The position numbers and the translations under genes are program-made. From NCBI RefSeq assembly GCF_902364025.1, contig NZ_CABJCG010000003.1, forward strand, positions 62,001 through 126,000: a DNA stretch of 64,000 bases, written 5' to 3'. The DNA comes from Enterocloster lavalensis. Lineage in GTDB: Bacteria; Bacillota; Clostridia; Lachnospirales; Lachnospiraceae. The number at the start of each line of letters is the position of its first letter. Positions within the stretch are counted from its first letter, which is position 1. Positions 1 through 9,674 of this stretch are shown here, piece by piece. A model generated the notes under the pieces. The model saw nothing but the letters and a program-made list of their open reading frames with translations, was not told the origin of the DNA and made no database searches.

Positions 1-1259
1 AGGAAAAATGACGGGATGATGCCCAGGGCCTTCACCCGCTCCAGCTGGTCCAGGCCCAGGAGCTGGGCGTGGATCATCACCGGCCGGATATCTCCCGGGG
101 TGTGATCCGGCAATTCCGCAAGGGCGGCGGCATACTCCCGCAGGTACTGTTCGCAGGCCGCGTCCCCGTTGCAGTGGGCCAGAAGCTGCATCTGATCCCG
201 CTCCGCACGCAGGATATTGGACTTGACCGCGGCGTCGGTGAGGGTGGGGTAGCCGCAATCCGGGGACGGGGCGGTGGTTTCCCCTGCTTGGCCAGCATCC
301 CCCTCTTCAACCGGCAGATACGGCTCCCGCAGCCATGCGGTCCGCCCCTGGGGCGATCCGTCCAGGAACATCTTATAGCCGCCGATCTTCATATGATCCT
401 TGTATTTCCCGATATGATCCGCAAACTGGCGCTTCAGCTCATCCCCCGCCTCCATATCCAAGTAAGCCACCAGGTCCAGCTCCAGGATTCCGGAGTGCAG
501 CAGAAGCTGGTACAGCGGCCCCAAAGGCGCGCTCATCATCCCCTCCTGCACCGTTGTGACGCCGTATGAGGCATAGAGTTTCTGTGCCTTCCGGTATGCC
601 TCCAAAAATGCCTCCGGCGACGGCATGGGCGCTTTCTGGATATACTGTAGGAACGCATTCTCCTCCATATATCCGGTGGGTTCCCCGTCTTTCACCGCGA
701 TCATCCCGCCCTGAGGCGGCTGGGTATGGCCGTCCACCCCCAGCGCTTCCAGCGCCCGGCTGTTAAACGCTCCCATGTGTCCGGACTGATGCGACACCAT
801 CAGCAGATGTTCCGGCGCAGCCTGATCCAGAACCGTCCGGTCCGGGTGGCGTCCCTCCTTCAGCCGGTTGTGGTCGTAGCCCGAGGCTCTCACCCACTGC
901 CCGGCCGGAATATTCTCCCGCTCAATAAATTCCCGGATCAGGCGGATCACATCCTCAAAACATTCCGCCTCCCCCAGATCCACCTGCATGGTGGCGTTGG
1001 CGCAAGCCGTAAAATGGCTGTGGGGATCGATAAATCCGGGCATCAGGGTATGTCCCTGCAAATCCACCAGGTATTTTTTCCCCTCTCCGGCCGCGGCTCT
1101 CACATCCTCAAACGTCCCCACCGCCCGAATCACTCCGTCCTCCGTCAGAACCGCCTGGGCACAAAACGGCTCCTCCATGGTAATCACAGTTCCATTGTAA
1201 AACAGCATCCGACTCATCCGCTCATCCGTCCTTTCCATCTGTACAGCCTGTGCGATCAT
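1..1259 (-). CDS. Amidohydrolase family protein, YtcJ-like (3' end outside window)
   Basis: The reading frame is open from the start to the left edge, so the C-terminus is missing. The N-terminus has the beta-sandwich opening typical of the family (LFYNGTVITMEEPF), followed by the metal-binding strand MPGFIDPHSHF with its HxH pair. Further on are ASGYDHNRL and SHQSGHMGAFNSRALE, both usual in YtcJ-type amidohydrolases, so a metal-dependent hydrolysis of an amide or similar bond is likely; the substrate cannot be told. I chose the ATG at 1259 because AAAGGAA lies about eight bases upstream; an in-frame ATG at 1265 is too close to that site, and an ATG at 1217 is also possible. It is divergent from the PLD-family gene. 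Confidence 0.8.
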   Translation of the reverse strand, partial: MIAQAVQMERTDERMSRMLFYNGTVITMEEPFCAQAVLTEDGVIRAVGTFEDVRAAAGEGKKYLVDLQGHTLMPGFIDPHSHFTACANATMQVDLGEAECFEDVIRLIREFIERENIPAGQWVRASGYDHNRLKEGRHPDRTVLDQAAPEHLLMVSHQSGHMGAFNSRALEALGVDGHTQPPQGGMIAVKDGEPTGYMEENAFLQYIQKAPMPSPEAFLEAYRKAQKLYASYGVTTVQEGMMSAPLGPLYQLLLHSGILELDLVAYLDMEAGDELKRQFADHIGKYKDHMKIGGYKMFLDGSPQGRTAWLREPYLPVEEGDAGQAGETTAPSPDCGYPTLTDAAVKSNILRAERDQMQLLAHCNGDAACEQYLREYAAALAELPDHTPGDIRPVMIHAQLLGLDQLERVKALGIIPSFF

Positions 1260-1350
1260 TGACATTTCCTTTATTTCCGGGTATAGTGTGTTATAAACTA
1301 AGGAAACGGTTCAATCCATTCTAAAAGTATATCCCAAGAAGGTGTATCCT

Positions 1351-2829
1351 ATGTTGCGCACATGGCTGAAAAAGCATTGGCTGCCGCTTCTGCTGCTGGC
1401 GGCGTTTCTCTATCTGGCAATCGGCGCTACCGCGCCCTTTTTCCATTATAAGACCATCCCTGATAAAACAAAAGAACAATTTTCCACCAAAGCGTTCTAC
1501 CAGGACGGCCCCGGCGTGGACCGCGCCATGATTCTGGAGACAAACGAGAGCGCCTGGGAGGAGCGGCTGCGCCTCATGAACCTGGCTCAGGAGCGGATCA
1601 TCCTGTCCACCTTTGATTTCCGGGACGGCGAAAGTCCCAGGGACCTGCTCTCAATCATGCTGCACAAGGCCGAGGAGGGCGTACAGGTCAAAATCCTGGT
1701 GGACGGATTTTCCGGCCTGGTGCGCATGGAGCGCAGCGAAGTCTTTTACGCTCTGTCCAGCCACCCAAATGTGGAAATCCGCCTCTACAACCCCATCAAC
1801 CTGGCCCAGCCCTGGAAAACCCAGGGCCGGATGCACGACAAATATGTGATTGTGGACGACTACGGCTACATCCTGGGCGGCCGCAACACCTTTGACTACT
1901 TCATCGGCAGCTACCCCACCAACAGCCGCAGCCACGACCGGGAAGCTCTGGTCTACAACACCGCCCACCAGACGGATCAAAGCGGCGCCAGTTCCTTAAA
2001 CCAGGTCCTGGCCTACTTTGACGGCGTGTGGAACCTGGACGTCTGCCGCCCCTTCCACGATGATCCCGGTTTGGCAGAAAAACGCAAAGTAAAAGAGGCC
2101 GTGGAAATGCTTCACGACCGCTACGCCGCCCTGGCCGCCTCACGGCCGGACCTGCTGGACCCGCCGGCGGAAAGCGACAGCTCCCGCCGCGCCCAGGCGC
2201 TCTCCTACTATGCCGCCAACACCCGCGAGGCCGGAAAAATCACCCTGGTCTCCAACCCCACCGGTATCTACGGCAAAGAACCCGTGGTGTTCTTCACCCT
2301 GACCGAGCTGATGAAACATGCGCGGGAGGACGTCACCATCCACACCCCCTACGCGGTATTCAACGCCTATATGTACGACACCATGACCGAAGTAAACCGC
2401 CACATTCCGGTGGACATGATGATCAATTCCGTGGAGAACGGCGATAACTTTTTTGCCTCCAGCGATTATCTGCGCCACCGCAAAAAAATGGCCGCCACCG
2501 GCCTGACCATCCTGGAATACGACGGAGGCACCTCCTACCACGGCAAATCCGTGGTAATCGACCACGAGCTGTCCGCCATCGGTTCCTACAACTTCGACCT
2601 GCGCAGCACCTATCTGGACACAGAACTCATGCTGGTCATCCAGAGCAAGGACCTGACCGCCGAGCTGGAAACCTACATGGCCAGCTACGAGCAGGACTGC
2701 CGCCTGCTGCTCCCCGACGGCAGCTACCAAATCCCCGATCATATCACCGTAGCCGAAGTTCCCCTGTGGAAGCGCGCGGCCTGGGCTGTGGTTGGGCTGG
2801 TGATGCAGCCGGTGCGTTTCCTGATTTAA
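1351..2829 (+). CDS. Membrane-anchored phospholipase D-family protein (cardiolipin synthase-like)
   Basis: A 492-aa protein with one hydrophobic N-terminal segment (residues about 9-28) that should anchor it in the membrane. Two PLD half-sites are visible: H162-x-K164 in GRMHDKYVIVDD followed by GGRN, and H397-x-K399 in YHGKSVVIDH followed by GSYNFD. Paired HKD motifs make one active site in this superfamily, so phosphatidyl transfer or phospholipid hydrolysis is expected. It resembles ClsC/YmdC-type synthases more than secreted phospholipases, but this is inference. The frame also opens at GTG 1342, but AGAAGG at 1337-1342 is the ribosome binding site for the ATG at 1351. It ends six bases from the convergent helD-like gene. 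Confidence 0.85.
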   Translation: MLRTWLKKHWLPLLLLAAFLYLAIGATAPFFHYKTIPDKTKEQFSTKAFYQDGPGVDRAMILETNESAWEERLRLMNLAQERIILSTFDFRDGESPRDLLSIMLHKAEEGVQVKILVDGFSGLVRMERSEVFYALSSHPNVEIRLYNPINLAQPWKTQGRMHDKYVIVDDYGYILGGRNTFDYFIGSYPTNSRSHDREALVYNTAHQTDQSGASSLNQVLAYFDGVWNLDVCRPFHDDPGLAEKRKVKEAVEMLHDRYAALAASRPDLLDPPAESDSSRRAQALSYYAANTREAGKITLVSNPTGIYGKEPVVFFTLTELMKHAREDVTIHTPYAVFNAYMYDTMTEVNRHIPVDMMINSVENGDNFFASSDYLRHRKKMAATGLTILEYDGGTSYHGKSVVIDHELSAIGSYNFDLRSTYLDTELMLVIQSKDLTAELETYMASYEQDCRLLLPDGSYQIPDHITVAEVPLWKRAAWAVVGLVMQPVRFLI

Positions 2830-2835
2830 TACCAT

Positions 2836-4905
2836 CTAAACGAAAATCTCCCGGCCCGCTTCTCCGATCAGTTTTGTCCGTTCCCCGGTATAGAGCAGCG
2901 CCAGCTTGTGCATAGCCCGGGTGCAGGCGATATAGAGCAGACTCCGGTCATAGGGTGTGGCATAGGTCCGGCTGTCCGCGTCTGCCACAATGACCTGGTC
3001 GAATTCCAGGCCCTTGGACATCTGAATGGAGGCGACCGACACCCCGTTCGCAAAGCTGCCGCTCTCCGGGGAGAGCAAATGAATCTCATAACGTTCCGCC
3101 AGGGCTTCGTAAAGGGCCAACGCATCCCGGTTCGTCCTGGCGATGATTCCGAGCGTAGCATGGCCGCTCTTCTCAAATTCCAATATCATATTGGCGATAC
3201 AGTCAATCTCTGCCGCCCGGTCCGAGCACTGTATGAGAACCGGCTCCTCCCCGTGCCGCTCGATGGGCTCCAGGGCGCCATCCTGGATTGTCCTGGCAAA
3301 CTGGATAATCTCACAGGTAGACCGGTAGCTGGTATTCAGCTCCACAAACTCAGCATCGCCGTACAACTCCCGCAGGTCCTCCAGCGAATGCCGGTGGTTT
3401 GGATTGATGAGCTGTCCATAGTCCCCAAGAATGGTCTTCTGGCACTTGAAAATCTGATTCAGCACTGCGTACTGAACAGGCGTGTAATCCTGCATCTCGT
3501 CCACCACCAGGTGCCGGATGACCGCGCTCTCCCTCAGTCCCGCGTAAGCTCCATGAAGGTAGAGGAATGGATAAACATCGGCCCATTCCAGTGTCTTTTT
3601 CCCTGCGGGCACGAACATCTTCGGGAGGCCCAGTTCCTGATAAAAGGCTTTGTAGAGAGCCAGCGTGCTCTTTACCTTTAACATGGAATTCAGGCTTTTA
3701 AGGATGGTTCCGGCCCTGGGAATGTCGTCCTCCATAATATTATCCGTGGCAAACCGGTCGTGGATGTCGTCCGCAATCATACGCAAACGGTCTTTGACCG
3801 GATATTTGGAATAGGCCGCAAACCGGCTTTGGATCATTTCCGCGGATGCAGTGAAACGGCCGAAGGTATAGTCCGCAGGCGCAAAGACCAGCTCCGGCAA
3901 GCGCTCAATGAAGCGGTCCAGCTGCCTCACAAAACTCAGGGTGGATTTGAAACGCGCACGTTCCGCCCAGGCCTCATCCCGGTTTTCCAGCGGGTCTTGG
4001 TCCGGCTCAAAGCCAATCACACCCTCCAGCTGAATTTCCGCAATATCATAAAAGCTCAGCTCGTAAACAGGCTCCTCGCCAAGCTCCGGCAGAACATTGG
4101 AAATGTAATCAGCAAAAACCTTGTTGGGGGACAGAATCGTTATGTTTTGCGCCGAGAGCCTGTTTTTGAGCCGGTAGAGCAGAAAGGCAATCCGGTGGAG
4201 CGCAATGGACGTCTTGCCGGAGCCGGCCATCCCCTGAATGAGCAGTATATCGGCCTTTTCGTTTCGGATGATCTGGTTCTGCTCCTTCTGGATGGTGGCA
4301 ATAATGGATTTCATCTTTTCATCCGAGGTCCGGGAAAGTTCCCGCTGCAACACATCGTCCTGGATATTGCTTGACGTTTCCAGCGCGTATTCCATCACGC
4401 CGCCGTTGATTTTGAACTGCCGCTTCCGGGTCAGCTGCCCGTCCACCCGTCCCATGGGAGCGTCGTACCCCGCAGGCCCCACTTCGCAGTCGTAAAACAT
4501 ACTGGCGACAGGCGCGCGCCAGTCAAAGATCAGCATGTCGTTATCATTGGTAAAGGCAAACCGGCCGATATAGCACTTCATCACTTTCCCGCGGCCTTCC
4601 GCCGCAAAATCAATGCGTGCGAAATACGGGGACTCTTTCAGCCTGGCAAGCCTGTCCCGGATGCCTGTGACAAAAGCTCCGGTGCGGTCAATCTCCCGCA
4701 AAGCCAGCTCGTTCTGGAACATCTCATGGGGATCGATTTCCCCGCGGTACTCCACCATGTACCGCTTCTGTTTCATATATTCCCGGTCCTTGCGGTCCAC
4801 GTCCGCTTCCGCCTTTTCCATTGCCTTTTCCAGAATTCCACGGACGTAAGACAAGTGTTCCAGTTCATCCGGGAACGGAATACCGGTGTTCTGTCTGTCA
4901 GTCAT
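2836..4905 (-). CDS. helD: HelD-like UvrD/Rep-family DNA helicase
   Basis: A 689-aa superfamily 1 ATPase. The N-terminal ~200 residues form the charged, partly coiled arm seen in HelD. Walker A is GMAGSGKTS at about 225-233, Walker B/motif II is DEMQD at about 469-473, GDYGQ follows, then NTSYRST and the late motifs QMSKGLEFD and YIACTRAMHKLAL. HelD proteins bind RNA polymerase and free it from stalled complexes; that role is family knowledge. The start at 4905 overlaps the upstream AraC-GNAT gene by eight bases (ATGACTGA), so the two are translationally coupled. An in-frame ATG at 4989 lies inside the upstream gene and was not used. Confidence 0.88.
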   Translation of the reverse strand: MTDRQNTGIPFPDELEHLSYVRGILEKAMEKAEADVDRKDREYMKQKRYMVEYRGEIDPHEMFQNELALREIDRTGAFVTGIRDRLARLKESPYFARIDFAAEGRGKVMKCYIGRFAFTNDNDMLIFDWRAPVASMFYDCEVGPAGYDAPMGRVDGQLTRKRQFKINGGVMEYALETSSNIQDDVLQRELSRTSDEKMKSIIATIQKEQNQIIRNEKADILLIQGMAGSGKTSIALHRIAFLLYRLKNRLSAQNITILSPNKVFADYISNVLPELGEEPVYELSFYDIAEIQLEGVIGFEPDQDPLENRDEAWAERARFKSTLSFVRQLDRFIERLPELVFAPADYTFGRFTASAEMIQSRFAAYSKYPVKDRLRMIADDIHDRFATDNIMEDDIPRAGTILKSLNSMLKVKSTLALYKAFYQELGLPKMFVPAGKKTLEWADVYPFLYLHGAYAGLRESAVIRHLVVDEMQDYTPVQYAVLNQIFKCQKTILGDYGQLINPNHRHSLEDLRELYGDAEFVELNTSYRSTCEIIQFARTIQDGALEPIERHGEEPVLIQCSDRAAEIDCIANMILEFEKSGHATLGIIARTNRDALALYEALAERYEIHLLSPESGSFANGVSVASIQMSKGLEFDQVIVADADSRTYATPYDRSLLYIACTRAMHKLALLYTGERTKLIGEAGREIFV

Positions 4906-5743
4906 TGGACTCCTCCTTCGGCAATACAAATCGTTGGGTCGGATATCCATACTCCACCAAAAGCTCCGCTTCCGCGAATCCCAGGCCAATAATTTCCCTG
5001 CGGTGTCCAGTATCCGCTTTATCTCCCTCCCGGAAGGTTGTGATGCTGATCTCTTTTCCCTTAATCAATTCCCCCATTACCTGATTCAGAAGTGCCTCAG
5101 GCACTCCCATTTGGCGGTAAAGCGGGTGGGTGCCCATAAATTCAATACTCCCTGTCCGATAGGAAAACATCATAATCCCAATGGCCGTCTCTCCATCTTT
5201 CAGGATCAGCGCCTGTGAGGAATGGATTTTATCGCGAAGCGTTTCAATATACTGTTCCTCATCCAGATGGGGAAAGCCGTCGATCACCAGTCTGACCAGC
5301 TCCATCCAACAGGGAATATCCGCTTCGCAGGCAAATTCAACCCGCCACTGCTGCTTTTGCTTACTTTTGAGCATAGGATAGCTCCTTTCAAATTGAAATT
5401 TCAGCTGCAGAGGATAAAACTCTTCACTGATTCGGAATTGGTGGGGTGTCTGCTTATACATGGCTGAAAAAACCGTCGTAAAAGCCTGCTGGCTCTCATA
5501 ACCGGCCAGCATCGCAATATCCAGAATCGGCATGTCGGAGAATACCAGCAGTTTGGCGGCCTCGGTCAGCTGCCTTCTCTGCAGGTAGTCGTGGATGGTC
5601 ATTCCCACCGTCTGCGAAAAGATCCGCTGGAGATAATATCTTGAATAAAAGACCGCCCCGGCAATCTCGTTCATATCCAGCTTCTGCGTCAGATGTTCTT
5701 CAATGTATTCAATTACTGCCTGGATTTTTTCAAGTTGATGCAT
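4898..5743 (-). CDS. AraC-type regulator fused to a GNAT-like domain
   Basis: A 281-aa protein with an AraC DNA-binding domain at the N-terminus (about 5-105: MNEIAGAVFYSRYYLQRIF, then LDIAMLAGYESQQAFTTVF and KQTPHQF). The C-terminal half (about 135-275) has the look of an acetyltransferase fold: ADIPCWMELVRLVIDGFPH, then ALILKDGETAIGIMMF and a MGTHPLYRQMGVPEALL helix. AraC proteins with C-terminal effector or enzyme-like domains are known; here the GNAT-like half could sense a ligand rather than catalyse. AGGAGG lies nine bases before the ATG. It is the first gene of a two-gene unit with helD. Confidence 0.8.
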   Translation of the reverse strand: MHQLEKIQAVIEYIEEHLTQKLDMNEIAGAVFYSRYYLQRIFSQTVGMTIHDYLQRRQLTEAAKLLVFSDMPILDIAMLAGYESQQAFTTVFSAMYKQTPHQFRISEEFYPLQLKFQFERSYPMLKSKQKQQWRVEFACEADIPCWMELVRLVIDGFPHLDEEQYIETLRDKIHSSQALILKDGETAIGIMMFSYRTGSIEFMGTHPLYRQMGVPEALLNQVMGELIKGKEISITTFREGDKADTGHRREIIGLGFAEAELLVEYGYPTQRFVLPKEESND

Positions 5744-5851
5744 TCGATAAGGCCTCCTTTTTTCAACTATGGATTATAGCAGGTTTGCGTGTTGATGTTT
5801 TCATATTTTGTGCACTTTTTGCGGTTGAGCCGGATGAGGCGCTACGAAAGA

Positions 5852-5890
5852 TAAAAAGTCAGGGCCGCAACAATCCGCCGCAGCCCTGAC
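5852..5890 (-). terminator. Rho-independent terminator of the LIV/LarA operon
   Basis: GTCAGGGC (5858-5865) pairs with GCCCTGAC (5883-5890). Read on the minus strand the stem is followed by five T. It lies 26 bases past the stop of the LarA-like gene. Confidence 0.85.
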
Positions 5891-5916
5891 ATTTATTGAG
5901 TCCTCTCCCAAATCCC

Positions 5917-7209
5917 TCAGAACAAATCTCCCTTCTCATCAAACTCCATCTCTGCCAAATCCCCCTCAACCACCATCCCATCCGTCCTTTTCGCAATCTC
6001 CCAATACGCCTCCGACAGCCAAATCTTCTCCAAATGCAGCGTATCCTCAATCCTCACCACCTTAGGTCGTTCCCTGTCCGTACCCACGCAAGACCTTAAA
6101 CAAACCTGAATACATTCCCGATGGTTTCTCATTACCATAGGGATCTTTGCCAGTGTCAGCACCGTACTGGTGATACTGTTAATATAGAATGCCTCAAAAT
6201 CCGCTTTATCAAACACCGCCTGGGACACCACATCTCCATTGCAAATTCCATGGCAGTTCCCATGCGTCTCCTCCGTCAGGTCCAGAATCGTCACCTTCTG
6301 AGCACAGATCCCGCCCTGAGCGTACTCCGGGAGAATAAACCGGCCGGTAATATTGGGGTCCATGCCTTCCCCGCTGATATTCTTCCCCACCCGGTCCACC
6401 ACCAGCACATCGCAGTCCCCGGCGAGAATCCTCGGCATATACTCAAACGCCTTTTTAAGCAGGCCCGGTTCCCGCTCCTCGATGTCTCCGGCCCGCACCA
6501 CGTGCAGCTCCGCCGTCTGATCATAAGCATTCTCCAAAATTCCTACCGCAAACAACACCTTACAGTGATCGATCACCGCTTTTCCGTTGAGGTACACATT
6601 CTTAGCCAGATTACCCACCCCTTCGTTGTGAGTTCTCTCCGCCCCCTTCTGCTTTGCCAGTCCGATGGCCATCATCTTCATCATACCGCTCTCATACCGC
6701 CCCCGAAACGCAGTATGAGGTTTGATCCGGGCGATCAGAACGATCCCGTCTGCCTCTGCGGCGTTTTTGTCCACCAGAACCTCCCTGCCCTCCTCATTGC
6801 GTCCTACGCACACCGTTTCCATGGACGACAAAATCGGGCAATTCATGGTATCCTCTGTAATATTCAGAAACCGCAGTACACACTTCTGCCCCTCCGCCGT
6901 AGCTCCTCCATGACTGCCCATGGAAGGCACAATAAAAGGGCTGGCCCCCATATCCTTCAGATAGTCCACCACAGTCCGCACGATCTCCGGCAGATTGCAG
7001 ATCCCACGTGATCCCACCGCCACCGCGATTCTCTTCCCATCCATCCGTATGCAGCTGCTGTCCAGCACCAGCTTTTCCTCCAGCACCTTCCGTATCTTTG
7101 CGGAAGGAATCTCAGGGCTCTGAAAAACCTGCCGGACCCGGAACATCCTGGGCAGCGGTACGTCCTTAACCAACGCCGATACCTTGTCTCTACTGGAATA
7201 AATACTCAT
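5917..7209 (-). CDS. LarA-like (DUF2088, lactate racemase domain) protein
   Basis: A 430-aa protein. The segment from about residue 60 to 230 resembles the N-terminal LarA/DUF2088 domain: KRIAVAVGSRGICNLPEIV, then FIVPSMGSHGGATAEGQ and RIKPHTAFRGRYESGMMKM. The histidines in GSHGG and KPHT are where nickel-pincer racemases place functional residues (family knowledge). Lactate racemases themselves are close to this length, but the conserved spacing of true LarA cannot be checked here, so another 2-hydroxyacid or sugar-acid racemase or epimerase is just as possible. The ATG at 7209 has GGGGAGG upstream, inside the end of livF; the frame opens further at 7272 but that part overlaps livF. Last gene of the LIV-type transporter operon. 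Confidence 0.7.
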   Translation of the reverse strand: MSIYSSRDKVSALVKDVPLPRMFRVRQVFQSPEIPSAKIRKVLEEKLVLDSSCIRMDGKRIAVAVGSRGICNLPEIVRTVVDYLKDMGASPFIVPSMGSHGGATAEGQKCVLRFLNITEDTMNCPILSSMETVCVGRNEEGREVLVDKNAAEADGIVLIARIKPHTAFRGRYESGMMKMMAIGLAKQKGAERTHNEGVGNLAKNVYLNGKAVIDHCKVLFAVGILENAYDQTAELHVVRAGDIEEREPGLLKKAFEYMPRILAGDCDVLVVDRVGKNISGEGMDPNITGRFILPEYAQGGICAQKVTILDLTEETHGNCHGICNGDVVSQAVFDKADFEAFYINSITSTVLTLAKIPMVMRNHRECIQVCLRSCVGTDRERPKVVRIEDTLHLEKIWLSEAYWEIAKRTDGMVVEGDLAEMEFDEKGDLF

Positions 7210-7216
7210 CTTCCCT

Positions 7217-7939
7217 CTACTCCTCCCCAAGATACGCCTTGCGCACATCCTCATTGTGCAGCAGTGATTCACAGGTATCCGTCAAGATCATATGACCGGT
7301 CTGAAGCACATAACCTCTCTGGGCCGTAGTCAACGCAATCTTTGAATTCTGTTCCACAAACAGCACTGTGGTCCCCTCCCGGTTGATCTCCCGGATAGCC
7401 TCAAAAATCTCTGCCACAATCAGAGGGGCCAAGCCCAGCGAGGGCTCGTCCAACAGAATCATCCTGGGATTTGCAATCAGCGCCCTGCCGATGGCGAGCA
7501 TCTGCTGCTCCCCGCCAGAAAGCGTACCACCCATCTGCTGCTTCCGCTCCAAAAGCCGCGGAAATCGCTTATAAATTTTCTGCAAATCCGCTTCAATTCC
7601 CTTGGTATCCCGGCGGGTAAAAGCTCCGTTCAGCAGATTTTCCTCCACCGTCAGCTTGGAAAAAATATGGCGTCCCTCCAACACCTGTACCAGGCCCATC
7701 CGGGCGATACGGCTGCCCTTCATGCCCTCGATGCGCTTGCCATTAAAAATGATCTCGCCCTCAACTCCTCGGGCCTCCGTCAATCCGGAAATCGTACGCA
7801 AGGTGGTGGTCTTTCCCGCGCCGTTGGCTCCGATCAGGGTCACCATCTCGCCCTCGTTCACATAGAGGTCGATCCCTTTCACCACCTTGATATTCCCGTA
7901 GCTGTACTGAAAATTGTGCAGCTCCAACATGGCTCCCAT
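7217..7939 (-). CDS. livF: Branched-chain amino acid-type ABC transporter ATP-binding protein LivF
   Basis: A 240-aa ABC ATPase. Walker A is GANGAGKTT near residue 37, the signature is LSGGEQQML near 141, and Walker B with its glutamate is MILLDEPSLGL near 160; the switch histidine of most ABC ATPases is replaced by glutamine in VEQNSK, as is usual in LivF. Its start follows the livG stop directly (TAAATG). The transporter family takes up branched-chain amino acids, amides, urea or short organic acids; the neighbours (isomerase and LarA-like genes) suggest the ligand may not be an amino acid. Confidence 0.92.
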   Translation of the reverse strand: MGAMLELHNFQYSYGNIKVVKGIDLYVNEGEMVTLIGANGAGKTTTLRTISGLTEARGVEGEIIFNGKRIEGMKGSRIARMGLVQVLEGRHIFSKLTVEENLLNGAFTRRDTKGIEADLQKIYKRFPRLLERKQQMGGTLSGGEQQMLAIGRALIANPRMILLDEPSLGLAPLIVAEIFEAIREINREGTTVLFVEQNSKIALTTAQRGYVLQTGHMILTDTCESLLHNEDVRKAYLGEE

Positions 7940-8692
7940 TTACTCACCTCCCAGATAGGCGGCAATCACCTCGGGATTCTTCTGAATCTCTGCAGGAGCC
8001 CCTTCCGCCAGTTTTTTTCCGTAATAGAGCACATAAATATAATCGCAGAGATTCATCATCAACTTCATGTCGTGCTCGATAATTAAAATTGCAACGCCAC
8101 GGGCTGCAATTTTTTTGAGCAACACCAGCAGCTCGTCATTTTCCTTAGAATTCATACCTGCCGCTGGCTCGTCCAACAGCAGCAGCTTCGGATCACTGGC
8201 CAATCCCCGGACAATCTCCAAAAGCCGCTGGTCCCCATAGGAAAGACTGCCCGCCTGCTCAAAGGCCCTGTCTTCAAGACCCACAAACCGCAGCAGCTCC
8301 ACAGCCTTCTCCCGCGCGGCTTTTTCCTCTTTCTTCTGAATATCCAGCCTCAGAAGGGAGGGCCAGAAGCCACCCTTCAGCCTGGAATGCATGCCCACCA
8401 GCACATTTTCCATCACGGTCATTTTTTTGAACAGATTGATCACCTGGTAGGTCCGGGAAATCCCGGATTCGTTGATCTGATAGCAGAATTTGCCGGAAAT
8501 CTCCCTGCCGTCAAACTCCACATTGCCCGAATCTGGCTTGTAGACCCCACTGACCAGATTGAAAAAGGTCGTCTTTCCCGCGCCGTTTGGCCCAATTAAC
8601 CCGGTAATACTTCCGTCCCGGACCTCCATGCTCACATGATTCACCGCCTTCAGTCCCCCGAAGCTCAGTGTTACGTCATTGACTTTCAGCAC
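7940..8692 (-). CDS. livG: Branched-chain amino acid-type ABC transporter ATP-binding protein LivG
   Basis: A 250-aa ABC ATPase with Walker A GPNGAGKTTFFN near residue 37, signature LSYGDQRLLEIV near 153 and Walker B LLLLDEPAAGMN near 172. The LSYGDQ form of the signature and the ending in AAYLGG are typical of LivG. It overlaps livM upstream by 17 bases and abuts livF downstream. It should pair with LivF as the heterodimeric motor under the LivH/LivM channel. Confidence 0.92.
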   Translation of the reverse strand: MLKVNDVTLSFGGLKAVNHVSMEVRDGSITGLIGPNGAGKTTFFNLVSGVYKPDSGNVEFDGREISGKFCYQINESGISRTYQVINLFKKMTVMENVLVGMHSRLKGGFWPSLLRLDIQKKEEKAAREKAVELLRFVGLEDRAFEQAGSLSYGDQRLLEIVRGLASDPKLLLLDEPAAGMNSKENDELLVLLKKIAARGVAILIIEHDMKLMMNLCDYIYVLYYGKKLAEGAPAEIQKNPEVIAAYLGGE

Positions 8693-9656
8693 CCGCCTTC
8701 ATTCCTTTCCTCTTTTTCATATGGTCCTTGACAAACGTTTCCGCTGTCCCATAGATTCCGCCCGGAATCAGCACGATCACCATGAGGAGCATCCCTCCGT
8801 AGATCAACATCTGGTACCGCTCCGCCGAGCGCAGCAGCTCATTGAGCACCATAACGATGGCCACCCCACAGATAGGGCCGAACATGGACGCAGTGCCGCC
8901 AAACAGCAGCATGGTCAGAAACATCACACTTTGTTTCTGCATAAATGTGTCGGGACTGATGTATTTTACCAGATGGGCGTACATTGCCCCCGCAAAGGCT
9001 GTGTAGAACGCGCTGGTGGCAAAGGCCATAACTTTGTATTTCCGCACGTTAATTCCCATGCCGTCGGCTGCCTGGCGGCTCTCCCGGATGGCGGTAAAGG
9101 CCCGTCCCACCTTGGAATCAATCAGCCTCTGCTTGGCGATCAAAAAGATCAACGTACATGCAAGTGCGAAGTAGAAAAAACGCTGGTTTGTGTTGATCTG
9201 GAACCCAAACAGGCTCACTGATTCCGTGTAATAGCCCACAAAATTGTTTGTGATATTGCCCGGCGAGTGGGAAATCAACTGATAAACAATCTCACCGAAG
9301 GCCAATGTGGCCAGAGACAGAAAATGAAATACCAGCTTTGAGGCCGGGTACGCGATCAAAGCTCCCACGGCTGCCGCTGCGATGGAACCGAGCAGCATGG
9401 TAAGCGGGATCGGAATCCCCAGATAACCGTGCAGCAGCGCCGAACCATAAGCGCCGATCGCGAAAAATGCCGCGTGCCCCATAGAAATCTGTCCGCAGTA
9501 GCCGAACACAATATCCAGCCCCGACACGGCAATAATATAGAGCATAATAAAACAGCAAATCAGGATCGCGTACGGAAAGCCGGAAAATACCGCCGGAAGG
9601 CAGACTGCCGCAACAGTGACCGCAATATAACTCCAATTTAGCCTGAGTTTATTCAT
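8676..9656 (-). CDS. livM: Branched-chain amino acid-type ABC transporter permease LivM
   Basis: A 326-aa membrane protein with about nine or ten hydrophobic segments. It carries LivM landmarks: SGLDIVFGYCGQISMGHAAF near residue 45 and GRAFTAIRESRQAADGMGIN near 190, the cytoplasmic coupling loop, followed by KVMAFATSAFYTAFAGAMYA. The C-terminus is basic. The gene lies 18 bases downstream of livH and overlaps livG. Confidence 0.92.
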   Translation of the reverse strand: MNKLRLNWSYIAVTVAAVCLPAVFSGFPYAILICCFIMLYIIAVSGLDIVFGYCGQISMGHAAFFAIGAYGSALLHGYLGIPIPLTMLLGSIAAAAVGALIAYPASKLVFHFLSLATLAFGEIVYQLISHSPGNITNNFVGYYTESVSLFGFQINTNQRFFYFALACTLIFLIAKQRLIDSKVGRAFTAIRESRQAADGMGINVRKYKVMAFATSAFYTAFAGAMYAHLVKYISPDTFMQKQSVMFLTMLLFGGTASMFGPICGVAIVMVLNELLRSAERYQMLIYGGMLLMVIVLIPGGIYGTAETFVKDHMKKRKGMKAGAESQ

Positions 9657-9674
9657 AATTTACCTTCCCCTCCT

